Positions 26,629-34,141 of a stretch of 64,000 nt of DNA are shown piece after piece (the stretch's first letter is position 1; the number at the start of each line of letters is the position of its first letter). The notes under the pieces were generated by a model. That model ran no database searches. It was given only the letters and a program-made list of their open reading frames with translations, and had not been told where the DNA came from. Origin of the DNA: Bacteroidales bacterium (GTDB taxonomy: Bacteria; Bacteroidota; Bacteroidia; Bacteroidales; UBA932). Location: NCBI GenBank assembly GCA_016291185.1, contig JAEFAI010000003.1:46423-110422 (forward strand). The letters are read 5' to 3'. The position numbers were made by a program, and so were the translations under genes.

Positions 26629-26994
26629 CTAAAGTGCTCGAATCTGCTCTTCGGTGAGACCGGTGAATTCAACTATTTCTGCCATCTCCTTCTTCTTTTC
26701 CCGCATCTTCCGAGCGATCTCGACGGCCTTTTGTTCAAGACCCTCCTCCCGGCCTTCCTCTCGGCCTTCCTCTCGGCCTTCCTCTCGACCGTGCTTCTCG
26801 GCGTAGCGAATCTGGTTGCGTATGTCTCGTTCCGTGGTCATGGCGTATTCGTATTTGATCTTGTCCTCGGGAGCAAATGTAGCAATATTTGCCATTTTAA
26901 ACAATAAATCAAAGATTTCCTGCCGTAACTCCGCCGGCCTTTCCTCCAGGAACTGCATGTTGTGCAGCGAGAAGCAGAAGTTGTACTTTTTCAT
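26629..26994 (-). pseudogene. C-terminal remnant of an Rpn/PDDEXK transposase-like nuclease (copy 2)
   Basis: The frame from an ATG at 26994 begins KKYNFCFSLHNMQFLEERPA and continues MTTERDIRNQIRYAEKHG. Both are typical of the region after the catalytic domain of Rpn-family proteins. The nuclease domain is gone. A GREE motif is repeated four times, encoded by a 12-bp tandem repeat at about 26738-26790, and the end is VEFTGLTEEQIRAL. The tail and downstream DNA match copy 1. An in-frame start at 27030 is also possible. It is a truncated gene that may no longer be functional. Confidence 0.75.
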
Positions 26995-27074
26995 GATACA
27001 GACTTTTATAAGCAAGATTCTGTATTGCATTTCTCAATGAAAGAGCGTAAATTAGGGCCATCTAATAGTGGTGT

Positions 27075-27215
27075 ATGTCAACTCAAGAAAATAATCTTTA
27101 CGAAGCCCCCATGGCAGAGGTCCTGGAGGTGAGGGACGAAGGTATTATCTGTGCCAGCGGCGGCGCGAGCCCTAATGATTCTTTCAGCGGCGGCGGTGAT
27201 CCGTTTAATCCTTAA
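27075..27215 (+). CDS. Small glycine-rich peptide gene (46 aa)
   Basis: The frame encodes MSTQENNLYEAPMAEVLEV and ends GGASPNDSFSGGGDPFNP. Short peptides with YEAP-x-EVLEV followed by a Gly/Ser-rich tail are frequent in Bacteroidales just before surface lipoprotein genes. Its role is unknown. It ends 12 nt before the lipoprotein ATG, so the two are probably in one transcript. No signal peptide is seen. Similarity to leader-type peptides is suggestive only. Confidence 0.55.
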   Translation: MSTQENNLYEAPMAEVLEVRDEGIICASGGASPNDSFSGGGDPFNP

Positions 27216-27227
27216 TTGATTGGTAGT

Positions 27228-29315
27228 ATGAAGGTTCGAGGATTATTCAGCATGGCAGCGCTGGCCTTCGTATTGGCCGGCTGCGCGAGGGAGATAAGCG
27301 AGCCCGTGACGTCGGGGGAGATTCATTTCACCGCCACAATCGCGGCGCACGGAAGCGATACCAAGACTTCCTATACCGAAGAAGGGGATGATATCAACGT
27401 AGCCTGGGTGGTAGGCGACAAGATTGCCCTGATCCACAATGGCGTCAAGGATGTCGCCACGGTGACGTCGGTGGATTCTTATGGCAGAGCCACCATCGAA
27501 GCGACTTTGACGGGCAGCCCGGCGGACGAGGATAACATCCGGCTGGTTTATCCCGCTGATGCCGTCGCTTCGACCGCGAGCGGGACAGGCATTGCCCCTG
27601 TACAGGCTTTCATCAATAAGATGCTCACCCAGGACGGTACGCTGGACTATATCCAGAACATCGATTTACGTATGGCTATGGGTAAAATCGCCGTACAGGG
27701 GACCGATGCCGACCTCAAGGAGGATGTGAAGCTGGAGAGTGGTATTTCCATCTGGAAGTTCACGCTGCAGGATGATGCGTCGACTCCTAATGCACTTAAT
27801 GCTACCGAATTGAAGATCAGAATTGGCGGCCAACTCGTGGCAAAGGCGGTAGACACAGCGAAGGGCACATTTTATCTCGCTGTGGATGCCGCCATTAACA
27901 CCGCCGCCGACGTGAGCGTCGAGGCGACCGTCGGCACTGATACTTATATTTACACCAAGACGGGAGGGGTCTCCATTACCAGTAGTAAATACTACCAGAG
28001 TACCATCTCGATGACAAGCATGCTGAATACGCCGCTGACGCTGGAGGCCAGGACGGACGGAACGATCACGGTAACCGAGCCGAAGAGCGGCATGCAGTAC
28101 TCGAAGAACGGAGCCACGAAGGCGCCGGTCACCTCCGCCGCCATCGACGTGGTCGCGGGCGACAAGGTGGCGTTCTTCGGCAGCGGAACCAGTATCACCG
28201 AGTATGCCTTCACCAAAATCAGTGGCGGCACTGCCCAGGTGAAGGCTTATGGCAACGTGATGAGTCTGGTGGACGAGACAGGCTTTGCCACGGCCACGGA
28301 GCTGACGACGAATGGAGCTCTCGAGGCCTTGTTCTATAATTACACCAACCTCACCGACGCAAGCGGCTTGCTGCTGCCCGCCACGACGTTGACAGAACAA
28401 TGCTACCAAAACATGTTCAGAGGATGCTCCAACCTGACGGCCGCTCCCGAACTGCCCGCCTCGACGCTGGCAAGAGAATGCTACGCCAGCATGTTCTTAG
28501 ACTGCACGAGCCTTACCTCCGCGCCCACGCTGCCTGCCTCAACACTGGCAGAGTACTGCTACAGCGCCATGTTTTGGGGTTGCACGAGCCTTACCTCCGC
28601 GCCCGCACTGCCCGCCTCAACACTGGCAGAAGGCTGCTACTATGGCATGTTCGAGGACTGCACGAACCTGACGGCCGCTCCCGAACTGCCCGCCTCGACG
28701 TTGGCACAAAGCTGCTACACCAGCATGTTCAGGGGCTGCACGAGCCTGACGGCTGCTCCCACACTGCCCGCCTCGACGCTGGCAAAAGAATGCTACTATT
28801 GTATGTTTTTTGATTGCTCGAGCCTGACCTCCGCACCCGCACTGCCCGCCTCGACACTGGCACCAAACTGCTACACTTGTATGTTCGAGAACTGCTCGAG
28901 CCTGACCTCCGCGCCTGCACTGCCCGCCGAGACGATGGCGCCAAACTGCTACGCTAGTATGTTCGAGAACTGCTCGAGCCTTACCTCCGCGCCCGCACTG
29001 CCCGCCGCGACGCTGGCAAGAGAATGCTACGCTAGTATGTTCGAGAACTGCTCGAGCCTGACCTCCGCGCCCACGCTGCCCGCCTCGACGTTGACACCAC
29101 TCTGCTACGCTGGTATGTTCGCGAACTGCTACAAATTAAGTTCCGTTACCTGCCTGGCCACCGACGTCAGCGCCTCTAATTGCACCATTGAATGGCTCAA
29201 AGGCGTTGCGGCTTCGGGTACGTTCACCACACCTAGTTCGACAGCCTGGACGATAGACAGCGTCGACGGTATCCCTGCCGGATGGACGCACGTGAACTAC
29301 GAACCGACTCCGTAA
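27228..29315 (+). CDS. Fimbrillin-like surface lipoprotein with ten 26-residue BspA-like repeats
   Basis: The ATG at 27228 gives a lipoprotein signal (MAALAFVLAGC, Cys near residue 18). Residues 20-265 resemble the N-terminal domain of fimbrillin-like (Mfa-type) proteins: FTATIAAHGSDTKTSYTEEG. After a linker, ten units of 26 residues follow (about 28336-29130), the first degenerate. They have the pattern LTSAPALPASTLAxxCYxxM-F-xxC. The tail TWIDSVDGIPAGWT-like end is typical of such Bacteroidales proteins. It is probably displayed on the cell surface; ligand unknown. DNA identity among units is high, so copy number may vary by recombination. The preceding small peptide gene is likely co-transcribed. 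Confidence 0.8.
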   Translation: MKVRGLFSMAALAFVLAGCAREISEPVTSGEIHFTATIAAHGSDTKTSYTEEGDDINVAWVVGDKIALIHNGVKDVATVTSVDSYGRATIEATLTGSPADEDNIRLVYPADAVASTASGTGIAPVQAFINKMLTQDGTLDYIQNIDLRMAMGKIAVQGTDADLKEDVKLESGISIWKFTLQDDASTPNALNATELKIRIGGQLVAKAVDTAKGTFYLAVDAAINTAADVSVEATVGTDTYIYTKTGGVSITSSKYYQSTISMTSMLNTPLTLEARTDGTITVTEPKSGMQYSKNGATKAPVTSAAIDVVAGDKVAFFGSGTSITEYAFTKISGGTAQVKAYGNVMSLVDETGFATATELTTNGALEALFYNYTNLTDASGLLLPATTLTEQCYQNMFRGCSNLTAAPELPASTLARECYASMFLDCTSLTSAPTLPASTLAEYCYSAMFWGCTSLTSAPALPASTLAEGCYYGMFEDCTNLTAAPELPASTLAQSCYTSMFRGCTSLTAAPTLPASTLAKECYYCMFFDCSSLTSAPALPASTLAPNCYTCMFENCSSLTSAPALPAETMAPNCYASMFENCSSLTSAPALPAATLARECYASMFENCSSLTSAPTLPASTLTPLCYAGMFANCYKLSSVTCLATDVSASNCTIEWLKGVAASGTFTTPSSTAWTIDSVDGIPAGWTHVNYEPTP
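28336..29130 (+). repeat. 78-bp coding tandem repeats (ten units)
   Basis: The units encode CYxxMF and SLTSAPxLPAS blocks. Stretches such as GAGCCTGACCTCCGC and CTGCCCGCCTCGACGCTGGC recur with few changes, so the array could expand or contract. Confidence 0.9.
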
Positions 29316-29348
29316 CATCCAAAGATTTCGTATCTTTATGCTTTGATT

Positions 29349-29582
29349 ATGGTCGGCAAGTATCCTGTCATCAGTGTCGGGCTGTTCGGGCATTCCGGCG
29401 ATGAAGAGGTCTGGACCGAAGGGACCAAGGAGATGCTGGACGATATGCATAAGCGGAAGATCGATATGGCGGATGCCATTTTCGTGATCAACGTCGGCGG
29501 CTATATCGGCTCCAGCACCCGTAGCGAGATTGAGTATGCCCGCCGGATGGGCAAAGAGATCCTTTATCTGGAAGGGGCGTGA
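29349..29582 (+). CDS. Truncated nucleoside-deoxyribosyltransferase-like protein (77 aa)
   Basis: The sequence VISVGLFGHSGDEEVW, KEMLDDMHKRKIDMADAIFV and NVGGYIGSSTRSEIEYARRM belongs to a small family related to nucleoside 2-deoxyribosyltransferases. Members I recall are about 110 residues and begin with a CGSTRF-type motif about 35 residues earlier. That part is absent here, so the gene is probably 5'-truncated. Related genes occur on phages and mobile elements. A TATCTTTA box lies shortly before the ATG. Confidence 0.6.
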   Translation: MVGKYPVISVGLFGHSGDEEVWTEGTKEMLDDMHKRKIDMADAIFVINVGGYIGSSTRSEIEYARRMGKEILYLEGA

Positions 29583-29586
29583 CGAG

Positions 29587-29781
29587 ATGCAGAAGCTCCA
29601 ATATACCGGAACGAACTATGATGAGGTGAAGCAGCTCTGTGGAGACAGGGTGCTGGCACCGTATTTCTGCATGGGCTTTTCGATGCTGTCGGTGGATACC
29701 GGGGATGGTTTCGTGTCGGTGAATGAAGGGGATGTCATCGTCCTGGAAGATGATGGTAGGCTGAAAGTGGTGAAGCAGTAG
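29587..29781 (+). CDS. Small hypothetical protein, phage-like (64 aa)
   Basis: The sequence is LQYTGTNYDEVKQLCGDRVLAPYFCMG, then SVNEGDVIVLEDDGRLKVV. Small proteins of this kind occur in phage and mobile regions of Bacteroidales, without known function. It starts 4 nt after the stop of the truncated deoxyribosyltransferase-like gene, so both may be leftovers of the same phage-derived segment. Confidence rests on a good protein-like composition and the tight spacing. Confidence 0.55.
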   Translation: MQKLQYTGTNYDEVKQLCGDRVLAPYFCMGFSMLSVDTGDGFVSVNEGDVIVLEDDGRLKVVKQ

Positions 29782-29782
29782 G

Positions 29783-29872
29783 CTTCAGGAACGTGCTCGG
29801 CTGCCGACTCCGCCGGTATAATCGGAAATTCCGGGTCAAGCCCGGAATGACAACTAGAACCACCCGGAATGA
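29783..29872. repeat. Repeat fragment with REP-like palindrome
   Basis: GGCTTCAGGAACGTGC (shared with about 24970) is joined to CTGCCGACTCCGCCGG and to a palindrome at 29828-29848 (ATTCCGGG/CCCGGAAT, loop TCAAG). A half-site CCCGGAATGACG follows. It looks like a deletion derivative of the 24.97-25.22 kb segment. Confidence 0.7.
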
Positions 29873-29892
29873 CGCTGATCTAAATAAATCCG

Positions 29893-29900
29893 TATATTTG
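29893..29900 (+). promoter_or_regulatory. Predicted -7 box for the DUF3089 gene (TATATTTG)
   Basis: This is a perfect consensus match 29 nt before the ATG at 29930. Confidence 0.5.
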
Positions 29901-29929
29901 TATTCAATGAATGCTTAAGTCCGTGCAAT

Positions 29930-31303
29930 ATGACCTTTCTGATTGAATCCCTGGTGGCGTGCGCGTTCTTCACGCTGTTCGTGTTCCTGATGTCACGGAA
30001 CCCGATCAAGAGCATTTTCAACTATCCGCCGGCCATCATCGAACGTTGCGACAAATTGGGGCTGGTGAATGCGGGCAACAAGCCCGGAGGAGCGGCTTTC
30101 TACGCAAAGAAGGTCTTCGCGATAGTGCTGTTCGGCGTGCTGATGGGGTGGTTGGTCAGTTCTGTCAACGGCTGCACGACCTTCTGGAGCGGAGCGCTGA
30201 CGGCCTATGCGTTATGGACGGTGGTCAACTGGTACGACGCCCTGGTGATGGACTGCCTCTGGTTCTGCCACGACAAACATTTCGTAATCCCCGGAACGGA
30301 GGATATGGTGAAGGAATACCACGACTACTGGTTCCACATCAAGGGATCCCTGCTCGGCATGCTGCTGGGCATTCCCGCCGCCCTGATGGCCGGCCTGATG
30401 ACGATTCTGCTCAGTTCCTCGGGAAGCTTCATCCCGAAGGCACCGGATTATACGGATGCGACGATGTGGATCACCGCGGACGGCGATCCGGACGGGACGG
30501 GGGCGGACGTATTCTACGTCGTGTCCACCTGGGAGAAGGACTGGACGGACGCGCGCGGCCGCGTGAGCCATTATGCGGATGTCTGGAATCCGGAGCACCG
30601 CGAGCATATGGCGCGGGAGATCAATGGGGTAGCGGCCTATATGACGCCGGGGAACCGTTTCTGGGCGCCTTTCTACCGGCATACGACGATCGAGGCCTTC
30701 GACACGCAGGACGAGAACGTGATCCGCGAACGGACACGCCTGGCGATGGCGGATGTCTGCGCGGCTTTCGACCGCTTCCTGCAGGAGCGCGACGGCAGCC
30801 GGCCGATCATTCTGGCGGGCTTCAGCCAGGGCGGCAAGGCCGTCGTGGAGCTGCTCAAGCACATGGATGACGCCACTTATGCCCAGCTGGCGGCCGCGTA
30901 CGTGATGGGCTACAAGGTCACCGCCGAGGATATGACCGAATGTCCGCATATCCGGGCGGCGGAAGGGGAGTTCGACACGGGGGTCACCATTTGCTACAAC
31001 ACCGTCAAGGGCGAGCAATACGTCATCCCGGTGCTTGCCGACTCGTTTATCGGCATCAATCCGGTCAACTGGGTCACGGACGCCACGCCGGCCGTCCTGC
31101 ACGATACCATCACGGTCACGCTCGCACCGACGTACCACGCCCTGGTCGTGACGGGCTATGAAGGATCGGAATACAAGCCGCACGGAGGCTATCTCAACGT
31201 GGGCAACATCCACAGCTGCGAGCCCTGGCTCTACAGCGACTGCATCCAACAGAACATCGCCGTGCGCACCGCCGCCTGGCGCCACGAACACTCTCAGCAA
31301 TAA
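29930..31303 (+). CDS. DUF3089 alpha/beta-hydrolase with N-terminal membrane domain
   Basis: The 457-residue protein has about four hydrophobic segments in the first 160 residues. A DUF3089 alpha/beta-hydrolase domain follows: FIPKAPDYTDATMW, then the nucleophile elbow GFSQGG near residue 290, and a late His in YHALVVTGY or GNIHSCEPW. DUF3089 proteins usually have a short leader rather than a multi-span membrane part, so this may be a fusion. The active site probably faces outside the cytoplasm. The substrate is unknown; an esterase or lipase-like role is an inference from the fold. Confidence 0.8.
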   Translation: MTFLIESLVACAFFTLFVFLMSRNPIKSIFNYPPAIIERCDKLGLVNAGNKPGGAAFYAKKVFAIVLFGVLMGWLVSSVNGCTTFWSGALTAYALWTVVNWYDALVMDCLWFCHDKHFVIPGTEDMVKEYHDYWFHIKGSLLGMLLGIPAALMAGLMTILLSSSGSFIPKAPDYTDATMWITADGDPDGTGADVFYVVSTWEKDWTDARGRVSHYADVWNPEHREHMAREINGVAAYMTPGNRFWAPFYRHTTIEAFDTQDENVIRERTRLAMADVCAAFDRFLQERDGSRPIILAGFSQGGKAVVELLKHMDDATYAQLAAAYVMGYKVTAEDMTECPHIRAAEGEFDTGVTICYNTVKGEQYVIPVLADSFIGINPVNWVTDATPAVLHDTITVTLAPTYHALVVTGYEGSEYKPHGGYLNVGNIHSCEPWLYSDCIQQNIAVRTAAWRHEHSQQ

Positions 31304-31309
31304 TACTTT

Positions 31310-31729
31310 CTATAGGATCATCGCAAGTCGTTTGCTGATGGCTTCGATACCCGCAAGGATGCGCCGATGGGTTTCGGGGCGGGGGATTTTCCAGCCATTG
31401 GCATAGTGGCTGAGTTGCTGCTCGTTGATACCGGTTTCCCGGGCCAGGGCAGTGCGGGTGATATAGGCATCGGCGTAGCGGAGCTCTGCGCGCGCCGTCA
31501 GGTGGTATTCCGGATGCCAATCTCCCAGATACTCCTCGGGTACGGTTTCGCCGTTCATGATCATGCCTTCGATATGGAACTGAAGGGCGTCGACGATATT
31601 TCGTTTCACCTCATCCAGAGTCTTTCCGGTCGCCACACAGGCCATCCGCTCGTCTGCCGGTGCAGCACCGAAATTCTTATCCATCCAGTCAATATTGATC
31701 TTTACCATATTCTGCATACTTGTATTCAT
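31310..31729 (-). CDS. hicB: HicB-type antitoxin with C-terminal HTH
   Basis: The 139-residue form from the ATG at 31729 overlaps the hicA stop by 4 nt (ATGA). An upstream ATG at 31750 would overlap hicA by 25 nt and is less likely. The N-terminal half is the HicB RNase-H-like fold (VATGKTLDEVKRNIVDALQFHIEGM). The C-terminal part is an XRE-like HTH (TALARETGINEQQLSHYANG), which should bind the operator upstream of hicA. The gene is intact and the pair probably works. Confidence 0.92.
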   Translation of the reverse strand: MNTSMQNMVKINIDWMDKNFGAAPADERMACVATGKTLDEVKRNIVDALQFHIEGMIMNGETVPEEYLGDWHPEYHLTARAELRYADAYITRTALARETGINEQQLSHYANGWKIPRPETHRRILAGIEAISKRLAMIL

Positions 31730-31920
31730 TTCAAACCAGCTTGTTTCCATATACTGTTCAGAAGCTCCTGGCTCAAATCATCACTGGGCTTACCGTTCAC
31801 AGTGACCGTCCCAGGTTTGTTATCGTTCTGAAACTGCCGATGGTCTCCTCGCGTACGGACCAGATACCATCCATCTTTTGAGAGCAACTTGATCACCTGT
31901 CTCACCTTGTACTTTTTCAT
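31726..31920 (-). CDS. hicA: HicA-type mRNA interferase toxin
   Basis: HicA is a small double-stranded-RNA-binding-fold toxin that cuts mRNA. The 64-residue protein has the catalytic His at 27 in TRGDHRQF, the preceding GWYLVR strand and the C-terminal GKPSDDLSQELLNSIWKQAG. Length and motif are normal. The order hicA-hicB with a 4-nt overlap is typical of Bacteroidota. Confidence 0.93.
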   Translation of the reverse strand: MKKYKVRQVIKLLSKDGWYLVRTRGDHRQFQNDNKPGTVTVNGKPSDDLSQELLNSIWKQAGLK

Positions 31921-31935
31921 CGTTTTAGTTCATTG

Positions 31936-31978
31936 CAAAGGTATATAATTCTATACTATTATCCAAATCGAATTGGAT
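31936..31978 (-). promoter_or_regulatory. hicAB promoter with candidate HicB operator
   Basis: On the minus strand the -7 box TACCTTTG (31936-31943) lies 15 nt before hicA. A near-perfect inverted repeat ATCCAAATCGAATTGGAT (31961-31978) sits where the -33 element should be, a good place for HicB repression. Confidence 0.5.
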
Positions 31979-32080
31979 AAACGGGGCGGAAGTTGGAAAA
32001 CAAATTAGAATAAAGCAAGGATCATTAAGATTTGTCAGGGGGTAATTGTGAAATTTTACAGGTTTTGACGATTTTACATT

Positions 32081-32088
32081 TATATTTG
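32081..32088 (+). promoter_or_regulatory. Predicted -7 box (TATATTTG), 4 nt from start codon
   Basis: This is a perfect consensus match. Only CAGT separates it from the ATG at 32093, so the transcript would be leaderless or nearly so. Confidence 0.5.
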
Positions 32089-32092
32089 CAGT

Positions 32093-32773
32093 ATGTCTAT
32101 CTTTCTAAAACAGACCGATCCGGAGGCGATGCTACGGGTGGACAGCCCGGAGGCGATGATCGCTGCGATCCGCAGGTGCGGGATCATTCCTTTCTTCGAA
32201 AACGCCATTCCAGGCTATTCTATTGAGGAAATGACGCCTCGCGAGTACTGGTTCGACGGGGAAGAGGGGACCCTCGGACCCTGGGACTGGAAGATTGATG
32301 CCGTGCAGACGGGGGAAATCGCCTACGGCAAATTCCTCTGCGGCGGCAAGGCCGCTTTCGCCACGGCAGACTGCTACCGCGACCTGCTGAACTGGCGCCG
32401 CGCGCAGCCCAAATACGCCCTGCGCGAGGGCGACCGGCAGGCCTACGAGGCCATCTGCAACGCCGGAAGCCTCACCACGCGCGAGCTGCGGCGCATCTGC
32501 GGGCTGAAAAAAGCCCAAATGGACGCCGTGGTGACGCGGCTGGAGCAGCAGACGCGCCTGGTGATCGGCGACTTCGAACGCGTCTATAAAGGGCAATTCC
32601 TGGAATACAGCGGCTGGCAACTGGCGTCGCTCTGCCGGCCCGAGGATCTGTTTGAATACGAGCTGGATGCGCAGCTGCGCAGCCCGGAAGAATCTTACGA
32701 GCGGCTGGCCGAACGGATTCGCCGCACGGCACCGGACGCTACGGATCTGCAGCTGAAGAAGCTACTCGGATAA
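32093..32773 (+). CDS. AlkZ-related winged-helix protein
   Basis: The 226-residue protein resembles AlkZ-related proteins of Bacteroidales. It has TPREYWFDGEEGTLGPWDWK, an FLCGGKAAF stretch, and a winged-helix region around 115-160 (ICNAGSLTTRELRRICGLKKAQMD). True AlkZ/YcaQ DNA glycosylases are about twice as long, and their catalytic QxQ motif is not seen here. A DNA-related role is plausible but unproven. The promoter box directly abuts the start codon, so a leaderless transcript is likely. Its 3' side carries a large structured inverted repeat. Confidence 0.65.
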   Translation: MSIFLKQTDPEAMLRVDSPEAMIAAIRRCGIIPFFENAIPGYSIEEMTPREYWFDGEEGTLGPWDWKIDAVQTGEIAYGKFLCGGKAAFATADCYRDLLNWRRAQPKYALREGDRQAYEAICNAGSLTTRELRRICGLKKAQMDAVVTRLEQQTRLVIGDFERVYKGQFLEYSGWQLASLCRPEDLFEYELDAQLRSPEESYERLAERIRRTAPDATDLQLKKLLG

Positions 32774-32776
32774 GAA

Positions 32777-32883
32777 ATTCGCCGGTCGTCCCTCGCGGGC
32801 GGCCAGAAATTATTTTTCGTGCAGTTGCTCGAAAAACCAATTTCTGCTCCGCCCTCCACAACGCCAACGCACGACCGGCGAAT
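32777..32883. repeat. Large foldback: palindrome with structured insert
   Basis: Outer arms ATTCGCCGGTCGT (32777-32789) and ACGACCGGCGAAT (32871-32883) are perfect over 13 bp. Inside are GGGCGG/CCGCCC, CAGAAATT/AATTTCTG and TTTTTCG/CGAAAAA pairs around a loop. The outer ends match the palindrome family (TGACG follows the right arm). Confidence 0.85.
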
Positions 32884-32893
32884 GACGTATAAT

Positions 32894-32928
32894 AAGTAGC
32901 GGGGGATCTACACGATTCCCCGCTACTT
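32894..32928. terminator. Bidirectional terminator-like hairpin
   Basis: AAGTAGCGGGG (32894-32904) pairs with CCCCGCTACTT (32918-32928), 11 bp, between the convergent AlkZ-related and acyltransferase genes. Confidence 0.6.
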
Positions 32929-32966
32929 AACATAATATAAATTGTGTAACAAGAGCGCCAACAGGC

Positions 32967-34121
32967 TTAAAGCGCGTTCTTGGAGTCAACCGGACCGGCG
33001 TAAATCCCCAGGAAAATCTTGCGTAACTCCTTCTGATCGAGGCGACGCTCCAATTTTCCGAGCTTGTGCGCCATATACTTCACAAAATCGGCCAGATCCT
33101 GCGCACCGTACTTTCCGTTATCCAAGAATTCAGATTTACCGTACAGCAGGTCGTGCGCCATGTAATTCGTCTTCCAGAGCTTGTAACCCTCGATGATGCG
33201 ACGGTCCACCGCGTGGCGGATAGCCTGATAGCGGTCGTTCTTCTCGCATTTCGACGCCTCGTGGATCTCCTCCGGCGTCAGCGGTTTGCCGATCTCCAGG
33301 TGGATGTGTCCCTTCTTCTGCCGGATACCCGTCATAATGCTGTGCAGATCCTCATTCGGTTTCTTCACGTACGGTCCTTCGCGACGCAGCAGCACCTCAC
33401 GCGCCTTGCGGGAATCGCAGGACTCATACTCGTAGGAAATGCTCATCGGAACGATGTTCAGCTCCTCGAAATTCTCCTCGAAAGTCCCCTTGCCGCTCAT
33501 ATCGAACATCTTCAAAAGCCCCTGTTCAGTGGTGTCCAGGCCATTTTTCGTGCGTCCTTCCCGCTGTGCGATCCAAATGGAGGCACGGCCGGAAACGATG
33601 GTTTCGCGGATATACTGGGAGAGCTGCTGGGAGCTCAGATACAACTGCCGCGCGCCGATGCCACGAATGACCTTGATCATACGGTTCGAGCGCATCAGAT
33701 CCACGATCAACTGGCTGGTCAGCAAATTCGAACCAACGCATATCTCCGTGAATGGCAGTCCGTTATGACGCATTACATATTGTATCAATGCAGGATCCAT
33801 CACAATGTCGCGATGGTTGGAAACGGCCAGGAAACGGCCGTTAACACCCCGCAGGTTCTCCACGCCGCTGCAGGTCAGCCCGTTGGAGGTCTTCGCCAGG
33901 ATCGCATCGATCACGGCGAGCATCACCTCATCCTGGAACTGGTCGATGCTGCCGATGCCGCGCAGCATATGACTGAGCGTGGATGCCGGCAGGTCAGAGA
34001 ACAAATATTTGGAGATGACCGGCATCATCGGGTGCCGGGACACGCGACCCAGGGCCTCTACCGCTTCTTCGTCGGTATAGGGGCGAATGTCGCCAAATTC
34101 TTCCGTATTATTAGTACTCAT
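32967..34121 (-). CDS. 1-acyl-glycerol-3-phosphate acyltransferase-like protein
   Basis: The 384-residue protein is a PlsC/PlsB-type acyltransferase. The HX4D motif is NHRDIVMD near residue 102; IAQREGRTKNG is the substrate-binding EGxR-type block; VPMSISYEYESCD follows. The length and helical C-terminus suit the larger Bacteroidetes acyltransferases rather than the short PlsC. It acts at the inner membrane in phospholipid or lipid-A-type acylation; the exact acceptor is unknown. A TAATTTTG box (34129-34136, minus strand) ends 7 nt before its ATG. Confidence 0.85.
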   Translation of the reverse strand: MSTNNTEEFGDIRPYTDEEAVEALGRVSRHPMMPVISKYLFSDLPASTLSHMLRGIGSIDQFQDEVMLAVIDAILAKTSNGLTCSGVENLRGVNGRFLAVSNHRDIVMDPALIQYVMRHNGLPFTEICVGSNLLTSQLIVDLMRSNRMIKVIRGIGARQLYLSSQQLSQYIRETIVSGRASIWIAQREGRTKNGLDTTEQGLLKMFDMSGKGTFEENFEELNIVPMSISYEYESCDSRKAREVLLRREGPYVKKPNEDLHSIMTGIRQKKGHIHLEIGKPLTPEEIHEASKCEKNDRYQAIRHAVDRRIIEGYKLWKTNYMAHDLLYGKSEFLDNGKYGAQDLADFVKYMAHKLGKLERRLDQKELRKIFLGIYAGPVDSKNAL

Positions 34122-34128
34122 TTCGGGT

Positions 34129-34136
34129 CAAAATTA
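34129..34136 (-). promoter_or_regulatory. Predicted -7 box for the acyltransferase gene (TAATTTTG)
   Basis: On the minus strand this is TAATTTTG, 7 nt before the ATG at 34121. It lies in the short gap after queA, suggesting the two are transcribed separately. Confidence 0.45.
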
Positions 34137-34141
34137 CACAT

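Noticed and set aside
27228..27260. tRNA-like GGTTCGAGG sequence
   Set aside because: The T-arm-like bases are in the signal-peptide codons of the lipoprotein gene; no cloverleaf can be drawn around them.
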